A DNA stretch of 64,000 bases from Pandoraea horticolens (GTDB lineage: Bacteria; Pseudomonadota; Gammaproteobacteria; Burkholderiales; Burkholderiaceae), in contig NZ_CABPSM010000002.1 in assembly GCF_902459555.1 (NCBI RefSeq), positions 248,001-312,000 on the forward strand. The letters are read 5' to 3'. Position 1 is the stretch's first letter; each line of letters opens with the position of its first letter. Both the position numbers and the translations under genes were made by a program. The notes beneath the pieces were generated by a model that saw only the letters and a program-made list of their open reading frames with translations, ran no database searches and was not told the DNA's origin. Of the stretch, positions 1 through 8,467 are shown one piece after another.

Positions 1-552
1 ATGCCCGGGCAGCTTTTGCAACAGGATACCGACCGTGTGGTTGTCGTCCGATGCCAGCCACAGGCGCGTGTCGAGTTGCTCCGAATGGTGCATGTAGTGC
101 TCGAGTACCGATGCCATGTCGGGCAGGGGGCCATGTTCGTCGGACAGCGGCACGATGCCTTGGTATGGCTGCTGGCCCGGTTGCTTGACGCGGGGGTCGA
201 GCGTGATGGCGAAGTGCGCGCGGCCGTTGACGTTGACGAGCGACTTGAGCGTCGCATCCTCGGGAATCTCACCGCTGTACTTCGCCGTGGCGCGCATCGT
301 CAGGTCGGCGTTGCATTCGACCACGATCATGGTGACGGGGCCGTCGCCGTGCAATTGCAGAATCAGGGCGCCGTCGAATTTGACGTTGGCCGTGAGCAGT
401 GCTGCGGCGGCCATCATTTCACCGAGCAGATGGCGTATCGGCAGCGGATAGTCATGGCGCTCCAGCACCGCGCGCCAGGTGGCGTCGAGGCTGACGTACT
501 CGCCGCGCACCGGGGCGGCGTCGAACATGAATTTCTGAAGTTGATCGGACAC
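1..552 (-). CDS. hslO: Hsp33 redox-regulated chaperone, 5' part only
   Basis: The gene is cut by the left window edge. The visible 184 codons begin at a GTG and read SDQLQKFMFDAAPVRGEYV, the start of Hsp33. Hsp33 is a cytosolic holdase switched on by oxidative unfolding. The visible part covers the N-terminal substrate-binding core, including the family-typical stretch around RHLLGEMMAAAALL and the GDGP turn. Hsp33 is usually about 290-320 residues, so the C-terminal zinc switch with its four cysteines lies outside the window and cannot be judged. The next gene upstream, the carbonic-anhydrase-like gene at 766-1290, is on the same strand but 213 bp away. I see no clear promoter in the gap. 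The family call is firm; the start rests on homologous N-termini, as no strong Shine-Dalgarno is visible. Confidence 0.93.
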   Translation of the reverse strand, partial: MSDQLQKFMFDAAPVRGEYVSLDATWRAVLERHDYPLPIRHLLGEMMAAAALLTANVKFDGALILQLHGDGPVTMIVVECNADLTMRATAKYSGEIPEDATLKSLVNVNGRAHFAITLDPRVKQPGQQPYQGIVPLSDEHGPLPDMASVLEHYMHHSEQLDTRLWLASDDNHTVGILLQKLPGH

Positions 553-765
553 GGTTGAATTCCTGAAAAATGCGGCAACGGCGGTCAATGTGGCGAGCGG
601 CGGTGTAGGAAACAAAAACCGCACAAACGGGCCAGATGTCGCACAAAAGCCGGTGATTAGCGCGTCAATGTTGCGTTATTTGGGGGCGCGCACCGCATTT
701 TCAACACGCCGGCAGCGCAGGCCCGTGCGCCGGTCTGCCGACGCGCGTTGCCGCCGATGGTTCGC

Positions 766-1290
766 TCAGCCGATACGCACCAGTTGTTCCTTGAAGACCT
801 GACGGCGTGTCGCGTAGACATCCGCGTTGCGCTTCAGGTTGGCGACTTCTTCGTCGGTCAGTTCGCGTACGACCTTGGCGGGCACGCCCAGAATCAGGGA
901 GCGGTCGGGAAAGGTCTTGCGTTCGGTGACCAGCGCCCCTGCGCCCACCAGGCTGTCGCGGCCGATGACCGCGCCATTGAGCAGCACGGCCTGAATGCCG
1001 ATCAGCGAGTTCTCGCCCACCGTACAGCCGTGCAGCATCGCTTGATGGCCGACGCTTACGCCGTTGGCCAGCGTGAGCGGATAGCCCGGGTCGGCATGCA
1101 GGACGGCACCTTCCTGTACGTTCGTGCCCACACCGACCTTGATCGGCTCGTTGTCGCCGCGGATCGCCACCCCCGGCCAAACGCTGCTGTTCTCGGCGAG
1201 GATCACCTCGCCAATGATGGTGGCAGTGTCGGCCACGAAAGCACTCTCGTGGATCTGCGGGGTCTTGTCTCCAAGTTTATAGATCGGCAT
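766..1290 (-). CDS. gamma-carbonic-anhydrase-like hexapeptide-repeat protein
   Basis: A 174-residue protein of the YrdA/PaaY/CaiE type: a left-handed beta-helix built from hexapeptide repeats (for example IIGEVI, SVGHQA, LIGIQA, LVGAGA). Gamma-class carbonic anhydrases bind zinc through three histidines between neighbouring subunits of a trimer. The matching residues here are His65, His82 and His87, all present. Whether it hydrates CO2 or acts as a thioesterase or other metal enzyme cannot be told; many members of this subfamily have no proven activity. Length and start (MPIYKLGDK) are normal. It is divergent from the DUF455 gene at 1340, with overlapping promoter candidates between them. Confidence 0.9.
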   Translation of the reverse strand: MPIYKLGDKTPQIHESAFVADTATIIGEVILAENSSVWPGVAIRGDNEPIKVGVGTNVQEGAVLHADPGYPLTLANGVSVGHQAMLHGCTVGENSLIGIQAVLLNGAVIGRDSLVGAGALVTERKTFPDRSLILGVPAKVVRELTDEEVANLKRNADVYATRRQVFKEQLVRIG

Positions 1291-1309
1291 AGCGGCTTCG
1301 GTTCGCGGT

Positions 1310-1334
1310 TAAAATCGACGAAATAGCTATTGTA
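1310..1334. promoter_or_regulatory. divergent -10 boxes for the gamma-CA-like and DUF455 genes
   Basis: The 49-bp gap between the two divergent start codons holds TAAAAT on the plus strand (1310-1315), placed to start the DUF455 transcript about 18 bp before its ATG. On the minus strand it holds TACAAT (complement of 1329-1334), placed to start the carbonic-anhydrase-like transcript. TACAAT recurs upstream of several genes in this window. No good -35 is seen for either, so this is a pattern-based proposal. Confidence 0.4.
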
Positions 1335-1339
1335 ACGTC

Positions 1340-2311
1340 ATGGCCGATTTCACTCCCGTGCCCGGCGGCGATGCTGCCCGCAACGCCTTTTCCGGCAGTT
1401 CCATCCAATACTCCCCGTCTGGCGACACCTTCGTCGTGCCCGGTTGTGCCCGCGAGCGCGCGCTCGGGCTTCTGCGCCTGTGCGATCCGTATGAGAAGGC
1501 TGAGGGCGTGGCGGCGCTTCGCGATGCAGTGCGCGAAGGCGCCGTGCACTGGCTCCCAGAACGGCGCTTCGATGCGGCTGAAGCCGCTGAAGTGAACGGG
1601 GGGACAGGGTCGTCCGATCCGGCTGGCGAAGCCGAAGCGCGCGATGCGGGCATTCCGGGACGTCCGGCATTGCCGCAGTTGGTGTCTCCGCGAGAACTGA
1701 AGCACCGCGCTGTCACGTCGGTGGAAGGGCGCGCCGCATTGCTGCACGCGCTCGCCCATATCGAATTCAACGCGATCAATCTCGCGCTCGACGCCCTATG
1801 GCGCTTCGATGGCCTGCCTGCCGCGTATTACGACGACTGGCTGCGGGTCGCCGCGGAGGAAGCGTATCACTTCACGCTGCTCTCGACGCATCTGAAATCG
1901 TTGGGCGATGCCTACGCCTACGGATGCTTCCCGGCGCACGACGGTCTGTGGGAGATGGCGCGCAGGACGTCCGGTGACTGGCTGGCGCGCCTTGCCCTGG
2001 TGCCGCGTACGCTGGAGGCGCGCGGATTGGACGCCAGCCCGCCGATCAAGGCGAAGCTCGCCAGCGCAGGCGACGCCGCCGGTGCGGCCATTCTCGACAT
2101 CATCCTGCGCGACGAAATCGGGCATGTCGCCATCGGTAACCGTTGGTATCGCTGGGGCTGCGAGCGCGCCGGATGCGATCCCATCGAGACGTATTCCCGG
2201 CTGGCCGTCCAGTACCGTGCGCCGCGCCTGCGAGGGCCGTTCAATCTGGAGGCACGCCGGGCGGCGGGCTTCGACGACGACGAACTCGCAGCCCTTCAGG
2301 CGGGTGAGTGA
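1340..2311 (+). CDS. DUF455 ferritin-like protein
   Basis: A 323-residue soluble protein of the DUF455 (COG2833) family, a ferritin-like four-helix fold. The second half carries the family's carboxylate/histidine pattern: an HIEFNAINLALDA helix around residues 138-150, an EEAYHF motif near 174-179 and DEIGHVAIG near 258-266. Glu and His in these positions are what a di-iron site would need, so a metal-dependent oxidase or hydroxylase is plausible, but no reaction has been established for the family that I know of. The N-terminal third is less conserved. No partner gene is obvious; the next gene downstream (alpha/beta hydrolase) has its own upstream gap. Confidence 0.85.
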   Translation: MADFTPVPGGDAARNAFSGSSIQYSPSGDTFVVPGCARERALGLLRLCDPYEKAEGVAALRDAVREGAVHWLPERRFDAAEAAEVNGGTGSSDPAGEAEARDAGIPGRPALPQLVSPRELKHRAVTSVEGRAALLHALAHIEFNAINLALDALWRFDGLPAAYYDDWLRVAAEEAYHFTLLSTHLKSLGDAYAYGCFPAHDGLWEMARRTSGDWLARLALVPRTLEARGLDASPPIKAKLASAGDAAGAAILDIILRDEIGHVAIGNRWYRWGCERAGCDPIETYSRLAVQYRAPRLRGPFNLEARRAAGFDDDELAALQAGE

Positions 2312-2343
2312 CGGCGTGGCCGATGCGCCAATTTTTGAGCCGA

Positions 2344-2349
2344 TATACT
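2344..2349 (+). promoter_or_regulatory. possible -10 box for the alpha/beta hydrolase gene
   Basis: TATACT lies 44 bp upstream of the ATG at 2393 in a short AT-richer patch. No matching -35 at the usual spacing. Weak evidence on its own. Confidence 0.3.
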
Positions 2350-2392
2350 CGGCGTTCCTCAATCGTTTCGCTCTTCACTATCCGCCAGCGTC

Positions 2393-3283
2393 ATGACCGA
2401 TTCGCGATCCGAATTTCTGACTGTGCGCGGCCTGCGCCATCATGTCCGGCAGTGGGGCACGCCCGGTGCACCGAAGCTGTTTTTACTACACGGGTGGATG
2501 GACGTGTCGGCGTCGTTCCAGTTCGTGGCCGAAACGCTGGCGCAGCGCTGGCATCTGCTTGCCCCCGACTGGCGCGGCTTCGGCCTCACGGACTGGCCGG
2601 TGGCTGACGGCCGCTGTGGCAGCTACTGGTTTCCCGACTATCTCGCCGATCTCGAGGCCCTGCTCGACGTCTACACTGAGCCCGGCGACGCCATCAACCT
2701 GATCGGTCACAGCATGGGCGGGAATGTCGCCTGCCTGTATGCCGGGGTGAGGCCGGCTCGGGTTCGGCGGCTCGTGAATCTGGAGGGCTTCGGTCTGCCG
2801 CCGTCCCAGCCGATTGCGGCGATTCGTCAGTTGGGTCGGTGGCTCGACGATCTGCAAAGCGTGCCGACGCTGCGTCCGTACGCTACGCTTGACGCGGTGG
2901 CCGCGCGGCTGCGCAAGACGAATCCGCGTCTCCCCCCCGAACGGGCGGCGTGGCTGGCCCAACGGTGGGCACGCCAGGCGCGCGACGGGCAATGGCATTT
3001 GCTTGCCGACGCGGCGCACAAGATCGCGAATCCGTATCCGTACCGGCTCGATGAGGCAATGGCGGTGTGGAGCAACGTGAGCGCACCGGTGCTGCATGTG
3101 GAGGCGACGGAGTCGGAAGTGCTGCAGCACTTCGTCGGGGCGCAGGGGAAGGAAGCGTTCCGCGAGCGTTTTGAGGTCTTTCCGAATTTGACGGAAGCCT
3201 TCGTGGCCGATGCGGGCCACATGCTGCATCATGATCAACCGGAAGCCGTGGCACGGCTGATCGACGACTTCTGCCGGGCGTAA
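2393..3283 (+). CDS. alpha/beta-fold hydrolase
   Basis: A 296-residue cytosolic hydrolase. Visible landmarks: the oxyanion-region LLHGWMD (residues 31-37), the nucleophile elbow GHSMGG with Ser107, and the catalytic His in DAGHMLHH near the C-terminus. An acid is likely near the VEATESE strand. There is no signal peptide. This general fold covers esterases, epoxide hydrolases, lactonases and dehalogenases, and nothing in the neighbourhood (a ferritin-like gene upstream, a PHP phosphatase downstream) fixes the substrate. Length is ordinary for the family. Confidence 0.88.
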   Translation: MTDSRSEFLTVRGLRHHVRQWGTPGAPKLFLLHGWMDVSASFQFVAETLAQRWHLLAPDWRGFGLTDWPVADGRCGSYWFPDYLADLEALLDVYTEPGDAINLIGHSMGGNVACLYAGVRPARVRRLVNLEGFGLPPSQPIAAIRQLGRWLDDLQSVPTLRPYATLDAVAARLRKTNPRLPPERAAWLAQRWARQARDGQWHLLADAAHKIANPYPYRLDEAMAVWSNVSAPVLHVEATESEVLQHFVGAQGKEAFRERFEVFPNLTEAFVADAGHMLHHDQPEAVARLIDDFCRA

Positions 3284-3424
3284 GCCGATATATGCGGGTG
3301 TGAGCGAGCGCTAGTGCGCGAGCAACTCGCGCAGCGTGCACTTGAGAGGTAGAATGAAGCCGTCATTACAACGTCACTCGCCGGTGTCCGGCGGGTCAGA
3401 CGTGTCACAGCCTGGCGGCTCATC

Positions 3425-4258
3425 ATGCTCAACGCGGATCTTCATTGTCATTCCAAAGTCTCGGACGGTACGCTTACGCCGTCTGAAGTCGCGCAGGTCG
3501 CTTTCGAGGCCGGTGTCGACCTGTGGGCATTGACGGATCACGATGAGATCGGCGGCCAGCGCGAAGCGCGTGCGGCGGCCGAGGCGCTTGGCATGCGTTA
3601 CGTGAGCGGCGTGGAGATTTCCATCACGTGGGCCAATCGCACGGTGCATATCGTCGGGTTGAACATCGACCCCGACAACCCCACGCTGATCGATGGCCTT
3701 GCGGCCACGCGCGGCGGGCGGGCGACACGCGCCGAGCAGATGAGCGAGCAACTGGCTGCGGCGGGTATTCCGAACGCCTACGAAGGGGCGCTGCGCTACG
3801 TTGGCAATCCTGACCTGATTTCGCGCACCCACTTCGCGCGGTATCTGGTGGAAATAGGCAAATGCGCGTCGGTCTCGGACGTGTTCGCGAAGTATCTTGC
3901 CGAGGGGCGTCCCGGCTATGTGCCGCACCGCTGGGCAACGCTCGAAGATTCCGTGAAATGGATTCGTGGCGCGGGCGGCATTGCCGTCGTGGCGCACCCG
4001 GGCCGTTATAAATTTTCACCACTCGAATTCGGGGTACTGTTCGATCAGTTCCGCGAACTTGGCGGCGAAGCGATTGAAGTAATTACCGGCAGCCACACGC
4101 CGGAGCAGTATCGCGAGTATGCCGATGTCGCGCGTCAGTACAATTTTCTGGCGTCGCGCGGCTCGGATTTCCATGGACCGACCGAGAGCCGCGCGCTCCT
4201 CGGCAAGCTGCCTGCGTTGCCCGACGATCTCACCCCGGTCTGGAGCCGCTGGCAGTAA
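3425..4258 (+). CDS. PHP-domain phosphatase, RNase AM / nucleoside 3',5'-bisphosphate phosphatase type
   Basis: A 277-residue PHP-family metal hydrolase of the YciV/TrpH group. Characterised relatives remove the 3'-phosphate from nucleoside 3',5'-bisphosphates, and the E. coli protein trims RNA 5' ends (RNase AM). Metal-binding motifs are complete: DLHCHSKVSDG at residues 5-15, LTDHDE at 36-41, VAHPGRYK in the middle, and RGSDFHG near the C-terminus. It lies 12 bp upstream of the YciO-type gene, and the two are probably co-transcribed. The same order is common in Burkholderiales. Confidence 0.9.
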   Translation: MLNADLHCHSKVSDGTLTPSEVAQVAFEAGVDLWALTDHDEIGGQREARAAAEALGMRYVSGVEISITWANRTVHIVGLNIDPDNPTLIDGLAATRGGRATRAEQMSEQLAAAGIPNAYEGALRYVGNPDLISRTHFARYLVEIGKCASVSDVFAKYLAEGRPGYVPHRWATLEDSVKWIRGAGGIAVVAHPGRYKFSPLEFGVLFDQFRELGGEAIEVITGSHTPEQYREYADVARQYNFLASRGSDFHGPTESRALLGKLPALPDDLTPVWSRWQ

Positions 4259-4270
4259 CCTTCCGACGCT

Positions 4271-4897
4271 ATGTCGCAATTCTTCCAGATTCATCCGGAA
4301 AATCCTCAGTCACGACTCATCAAGCAGGCCGCCCAAATCATCGACAAGGGCGGCATCGTGGCGTTGCCGACCGATTCGAGCTACGCGATCGCCTGTCATA
4401 TCGACGATAAACAAGCCGTCGATCGTCTGCGCCGTATTCGTGGCCTCGACGAGAAGCAACTGCTGTCGCTGCTGGTGCGCGATCTGTCGGAGTTGGCGGA
4501 GTTCGCCATGGTGGACAACCGGCAGTACCGATTGATCAAGGCGACCACGCCGGGGCCGTACGTCTTCATTCTCGAGGCGACGAAGGAAGTGCCGCGCCGT
4601 CTCTCCCATCCATCGCGAAAGACCATTGGTTTACGGGTGCCGGAGCATGCCATTACGCTCGCGTTGCTCGAGGAGCTGGGCCAGCCGCTGCTCGCCACTA
4701 CGCTGATTTTGCCGGGTGAAACCGAGCCGCTGAACGACCCTGAAGAGATTCGCGAGCGGCTGGAAAAGCAACTGGATCTGGTGATCGATGGCGGCGCTTG
4801 TCCGAAAGAGCCGTCGACGGTGATCGATCTGACAGTGACGCCGCCCGAGGTGTTGCGTCGCGGGCGCGGCTCGCTGGCGCCATTCGGGCTGTCGTGA
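4271..4897 (+). CDS. YciO-type Sua5/YrdC-family protein
   Basis: A 208-residue single-domain protein of the Sua5/YciO/YrdC superfamily, whose best-known members make threonylcarbamoyl-AMP for the t6A modification of tRNA. Features: the G-IVALPTDSSYAI nucleotide-site segment near residues 30-41, a KATTPGPYVFIL segment, and a C-terminal PSTVIDLT motif. The sequence resembles YciO rather than TsaC: it lacks the long C-terminal Sua5 domain and pairs with the PHP gene. Whether YciO proteins take part in t6A synthesis in the cell is unclear. Probably in an operon with 3425-4258. Confidence 0.85.
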   Translation: MSQFFQIHPENPQSRLIKQAAQIIDKGGIVALPTDSSYAIACHIDDKQAVDRLRRIRGLDEKQLLSLLVRDLSELAEFAMVDNRQYRLIKATTPGPYVFILEATKEVPRRLSHPSRKTIGLRVPEHAITLALLEELGQPLLATTLILPGETEPLNDPEEIRERLEKQLDLVIDGGACPKEPSTVIDLTVTPPEVLRRGRGSLAPFGLS

Positions 4898-4956
4898 CGG
4901 GACGCATACCGCCATCTTTGCAATGCGCGGTAATACTGGCGTGCGGGTCTGCTTGT

Positions 4957-4962
4957 TACAAT
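4957..4962 (+). promoter_or_regulatory. -10 box TACAAT close to the site-2 protease start
   Basis: TACAAT ends only 8 bp before the ATG at 4971. A transcript from it would begin within one or two bases of the start codon, giving a nearly leaderless mRNA. No clear -35. The same hexamer occurs before dapA and other genes here. Confidence 0.35.
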
Positions 4963-4970
4963 ACCCGGCT

Positions 4971-5636
4971 ATGAATGCAGACCTGATCCAGACCATTGCG
5001 GTCTACGCGCTCCCCGTCCTCTTTGCGATTACGTTGCACGAGGCCGCGCACGGCTACGTCGCCAAGTATTTCGGCGACCCCACGGCCTATCTGATGGGAC
5101 GTGTGACGCTCAATCCCCTCAAGCATATCGACCCGATCGGTACGGTGCTCGTGCCGCTCGCGCTTTACTTCATGACGAGCGGGGCATTTCTGTTCGGCTA
5201 CGCGAAGCCGGTGCCGGTGGCCTTCGGCAGCTTGCGCAATCCGCGCGTCGATACGATCTGGGTGGCGCTCGCCGGTCCGCTCTGCAATTTCGTTCAGGCG
5301 ATACTTTGGGCCGTGTTCGGACTGGGCCTGCAAGTGGTCGGCGTTCACGAGCCGTTCTTCATGATGATGGCGCAGGCGGGGCTGCTGGTGAACCTCGTGA
5401 TGTGCATGTTCAACCTGTTTCCCGTGCCGCCGCTCGATGGCGGCCGCGTGCTCGTGTCGCTGCTGCCGGCGCGTGCTGCCTACACGCTCTCGCGGGTGGA
5501 ACCCTTCGGCTTTTTCATCGTGATGGCGCTGGTGGTGAGCGGCGTGCTTGGCCGTGTGTGGCTGTGGCCGCTCATCCAATGGGGGCGAGACGTCATCGTC
5601 TGGATGCTCACGCCGCTGCTTTCGCTGGTTTCCTGA
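4971..5636 (+). CDS. site-2 protease family (M50) membrane metalloprotease
   Basis: A 221-residue integral membrane protein. The zinc motif HEAAHG is in the first membrane segment (about residues 23-28). The second metal-ligand motif, NLFPVPPLDGGRV, lies in a later segment (about 145-157) and supplies the Asp ligand. Four to six hydrophobic segments are visible. This compact form lacks PDZ and CBS domains, so it belongs to the minimal YwhC/Rip3-like branch and not to RseP. The start at 4971 gives MNADLIQTIAVYALP; an upstream in-frame ATG at 4923 would add a poor 16-residue leader that crosses the -10 box. It sits 25 bp before trpS, and the pair is commonly linked in Burkholderiales. Substrate unknown. 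Confidence 0.9.
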   Translation: MNADLIQTIAVYALPVLFAITLHEAAHGYVAKYFGDPTAYLMGRVTLNPLKHIDPIGTVLVPLALYFMTSGAFLFGYAKPVPVAFGSLRNPRVDTIWVALAGPLCNFVQAILWAVFGLGLQVVGVHEPFFMMMAQAGLLVNLVMCMFNLFPVPPLDGGRVLVSLLPARAAYTLSRVEPFGFFIVMALVVSGVLGRVWLWPLIQWGRDVIVWMLTPLLSLVS

Positions 5637-5661
5637 AGTTTTTGCAGAACACAACAAGACC

Positions 5662-6864
5662 ATGTACCCCGAACGCGTTTTTTCCGGCATGCGACCGACC
5701 GGTCGTCTGCACCTCGGCCACTATCACGGCGTGCTCAAGAACTGGATTCGGCTTCAGTCGGAGTACCCGTGCTACTTCTGTGTGGTCGACTGGCATGCGC
5801 TCACCACGCACTATGAAACGCCGGAAGTCATCGAGCAGAACGTATGGGACATGCTGATCGACTGGCTGGCGGCAGGCATCGATCCGAACCAGGCCACGCT
5901 CTTCATCCAGAGCAAGGTGCCCGAGCACGCCGAACTGGCGCTGCTCATCGGCATGAGCACCCCGTTGGGCTGGCTCGAACGCGTGCCGACATACAAGGAG
6001 CAGATCGAGAAGCTCAAGGAAAAAGACCTGTCGACGTACGGCTTCCTGGGGTATCCCGTGCTCATGGCGGCCGACATTCTGCTTTACCGCGCGCTGCATG
6101 TGCCGGTGGGGGAAGATCAGGTGCCGCACGTGGAAATGACCCGCGAGATCGCGCGTCGCTTCAACTACCTTTACGGCCGCGAAGCCGGCTTCGAGGAGAA
6201 GGCGCTGGCGGCTGCGCGCAAGCTCGGCGGCAAGCGCTCGAAGCTGTATCTGGAACTGCGTACGGCCTATCAGGAGCAGGGGGACGATGAAGCGCTCGAG
6301 CAGGCCCGCGCGATGCTCTCCGAGTCGCAGTCGCTGCCGCTGGGAGACCGCGAACGGCTCTTTGGCTACCTCGAAGGCGCGCGCAAGCTGATTCTGGTCG
6401 AGCCGCAGGCGTTGCTCACGCCAGCGTCGCGCATGCCGGGGCTCGACGGCCAGAAGATGTCGAAATCCTATAACAACACCATTGGTCTGCGCGAAGACGC
6501 GGAATCGATCACCAAGAAGGTGCGTACGATGCCGACCGATCCGGCGCGTGTGCGTCGCACCGATCCGGGCGATCCCGAGAAGTGCCCGGTGTGGCAACTG
6601 CATCAGGTCTACAGCGACGACGATACGCGCGACTGGGTGCAGAAGGGCTGCCGCAGCGCCGGTATCGGTTGCCTCGAGTGCAAGCAGCCGGTCATCGACG
6701 GCATTCTGCGCGAGCAGCAACCAATGCTCGAGCGCGCGCAAAAGTACATGGACGATCCGTCGTTGCTGCGCGCCATCGTGGCCGATGGCTGTGAGAAAGC
6801 TCGAAAATCCGCGCAGGAAATCATGCGCGACGTGCGCGAAGCCATGGGGCTGCAATATTCATGA
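5662..6864 (+). CDS. trpS: tryptophanyl-tRNA synthetase, long variant
   Basis: Class I aminoacyl-tRNA synthetase charging tRNA-Trp. The HIGH-type signature is HLGH (17-20) and the KMSKS loop is at 265-269. Family landmarks such as SKVPEH, DILLYRA and VGEDQ are intact. The protein is 400 residues, against about 330-340 for the E. coli type. The extra length is an insertion of roughly 65 residues (about 176-250, rich in Lys, Arg, Glu and Leu) placed before the KMSKS loop, plus a longer C-terminal part containing CRSAGIGCLECKQP. Long TrpRS forms occur in other betaproteobacteria. The ATG at 5662 gives the canonical MYPERVFSGMRPTG start. It overlaps the next gene by 4 bp (ATGA), so the two are translationally coupled. 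Confidence 0.96.
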   Translation: MYPERVFSGMRPTGRLHLGHYHGVLKNWIRLQSEYPCYFCVVDWHALTTHYETPEVIEQNVWDMLIDWLAAGIDPNQATLFIQSKVPEHAELALLIGMSTPLGWLERVPTYKEQIEKLKEKDLSTYGFLGYPVLMAADILLYRALHVPVGEDQVPHVEMTREIARRFNYLYGREAGFEEKALAAARKLGGKRSKLYLELRTAYQEQGDDEALEQARAMLSESQSLPLGDRERLFGYLEGARKLILVEPQALLTPASRMPGLDGQKMSKSYNNTIGLREDAESITKKVRTMPTDPARVRRTDPGDPEKCPVWQLHQVYSDDDTRDWVQKGCRSAGIGCLECKQPVIDGILREQQPMLERAQKYMDDPSLLRAIVADGCEKARKSAQEIMRDVREAMGLQYS

Positions 6865-7457
6865 CGCATGCTGGCGTTCCCGGCATGATGCACGGCGTGG
6901 GCGCTCCGTCGCCGTGGCTGGTGCGTTGGGCGCATCTGATTCCATCGGGGGCGCGTGTCCTCGATCTGGCGTGCGGCCACGGGCGTCACGCGCGCTGGCT
7001 TGCGGCACGGGGTGCGCACGTCACCGCCATCGATCGCGACGAGGCGGCGCTTGCCACCATGTCAATGCTGCCGAACGTCACAACACTGGCGGCCGATCTC
7101 GAAGGCGCGCCTTGGCCGTTGGCCGAGGGCGCAACGTTCGATGCCGTCGTTGTCACGAATTATCTGCACCGGCCGTTGCTCTCGCACATTGCCGCCAGTG
7201 TGGCGCCGGGCGGCGTGCTGATTTACGAAACCTTTGCGCAGGGAAACGAAAGATACGGAAAACCGTCCAATCCGCTGTTTCTGCTGGCGCCGGGTGAATT
7301 GCTTGACGCGGCGCGCATGGCGGATTTGCGCGTGACCGCCTTCGAGGATGTCACGTTGCCGGCACCACATGCGGCGTGCGTCCAGCGTCTGTGCGCGACG
7401 CGCGCCACCCCCGGGGAAAACCCCGGCACTGCCGCGCTGTACGAGGCGACCGCGTAA
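6861..7457 (+). CDS. class I SAM-dependent methyltransferase
   Basis: A 198-residue Rossmann-type methyltransferase. The SAM-binding motif I, LDLACGHGRHARWL, is at about residues 34-47, followed by the acidic residue in AIDRDE. The N-terminus MTHAGVPGMMHGVGAPSPWL is typical of a small TehB-like group found next to trpS and dapA in Burkholderiales. The substrate is unknown. It overlaps trpS by 4 bp (ATGA) and ends 42 bp before dapA. Confidence 0.85.
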   Translation: MTHAGVPGMMHGVGAPSPWLVRWAHLIPSGARVLDLACGHGRHARWLAARGAHVTAIDRDEAALATMSMLPNVTTLAADLEGAPWPLAEGATFDAVVVTNYLHRPLLSHIAASVAPGGVLIYETFAQGNERYGKPSNPLFLLAPGELLDAARMADLRVTAFEDVTLPAPHAACVQRLCATRATPGENPGTAALYEATA

Positions 7458-7462
7458 TCCGC

Positions 7463-7468
7463 TACAAT
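7463..7468 (+). promoter_or_regulatory. -10 box for dapA
   Basis: TACAAT sits 31 bp before the dapA ATG in the 42-bp gap after the methyltransferase gene. No convincing -35, which would fall inside the preceding coding sequence. It suggests dapA can be transcribed separately from trpS. Confidence 0.45.
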
Positions 7469-7499
7469 CCACCCTTATCGCTGAATTGTTCGATCAACC

Positions 7500-8417
7500 A
7501 TGACTACCCAAACTCCGATTCAAGGCAGTATCGTCGCGATTGTCACACCGATGGCAGAAGACGGCAGCCTTGACCGTGAAGCACTGCGTAACCTGATCAA
7601 TTGGCATGTCGATGAAGGCACTGACGGCATCGTGATCGTCGGTACGTCGGGTGAATCGCCGACCGTGAACGTCGAAGAGCATTGCGAACTCATTGAGATC
7701 GCCGTGCAGCAAACGGCGGAAGCCGGCGCGTCGCGCGGGCGCAAGGTGCCGGTGATCGCCGGCACGGGCGGTAATTCGACGGCCGAGGCCATCGAGCTGA
7801 CGAAGCACGCAAAGCAGGTCGGCGCCGATGCATCGCTTCAGGTCGTGCCGTACTACAACAAGCCCACTCAGGAAGGCCAGTACCAGCACTTCCGCGCCAT
7901 TGCCGAAGCCGTTGAGCTGCCGGTCATCCTCTATAATGTGCCCGGCCGTACCGTGGCAGACGCCAGCAACGATACGCTGCTGCGTCTGGCGCAAGTGCCC
8001 GGCATCGTCGGCGTGAAAGACGCCACGGGTAATCTGGATCGTGGTATCGACCTGATCCGGCGTGCCCCGAAGAGCTTTGCCGTGTATAGCGGCGACGACC
8101 TGACGGCAGTTGCGCTCATGCTCATGGGCGGTCAGGGTAATATCTCGGTCACTGCCAACGTGGCGCCGCGTGCGATGCACGAATTGTGCGTCGCTGCGCT
8201 GGCCGGCAATGTGGCCAAGGCACGGGAACTGCAATTCCAGTTGTTTGAACTGCACCGTGCCATGTTCGTCGAAGCCAATCCGATCCCCGTGAAGTGGGCG
8301 CTGCAACAGATGGGCATGATCGCGTCGGGCATCCGCCTGCCGCTCACGCCGCTTGCGCAGGCGTACCAGGACACGGTGCTGGGTGCTCTCAAGTCGGCCA
8401 ACATCGCCGTTGTCTAA
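7500..8417 (+). CDS. dapA: 4-hydroxy-tetrahydrodipicolinate synthase
   Basis: Condenses pyruvate with aspartate semialdehyde in the lysine/diaminopimelate pathway. It is a 305-residue TIM barrel of normal length. The Schiff-base lysine is Lys173 (GVKDATGN), the catalytic tyrosine is Tyr145 (ILYNVPGR), and the GTSGESP motif (48-54) supplies the pyruvate-binding Thr/Ser. The [11 protein letters not shown] motif of the family is present at 117-127. It is followed by bamC 50 bp downstream, the same order as dapA-bamC in E. coli, so the two may share transcription. Confidence 0.97.
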   Translation: MTTQTPIQGSIVAIVTPMAEDGSLDREALRNLINWHVDEGTDGIVIVGTSGESPTVNVEEHCELIEIAVQQTAEAGASRGRKVPVIAGTGGNSTAEAIELTKHAKQVGADASLQVVPYYNKPTQEGQYQHFRAIAEAVELPVILYNVPGRTVADASNDTLLRLAQVPGIVGVKDATGNLDRGIDLIRRAPKSFAVYSGDDLTAVALMLMGGQGNISVTANVAPRAMHELCVAALAGNVAKARELQFQLFELHRAMFVEANPIPVKWALQQMGMIASGIRLPLTPLAQAYQDTVLGALKSANIAVV

Positions 8418-8467
8418 GCTGTCGTTCAAGCACCCGGGTTCGATTGCCCACCCTTTTTTTGCGACTC

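Noticed and set aside
8418-8467. Terminator between dapA and bamC (run of T at about 8453-8460)
   Set aside because: Only a 4-bp stem can be drawn before the T-run, so it is unlikely to terminate efficiently.
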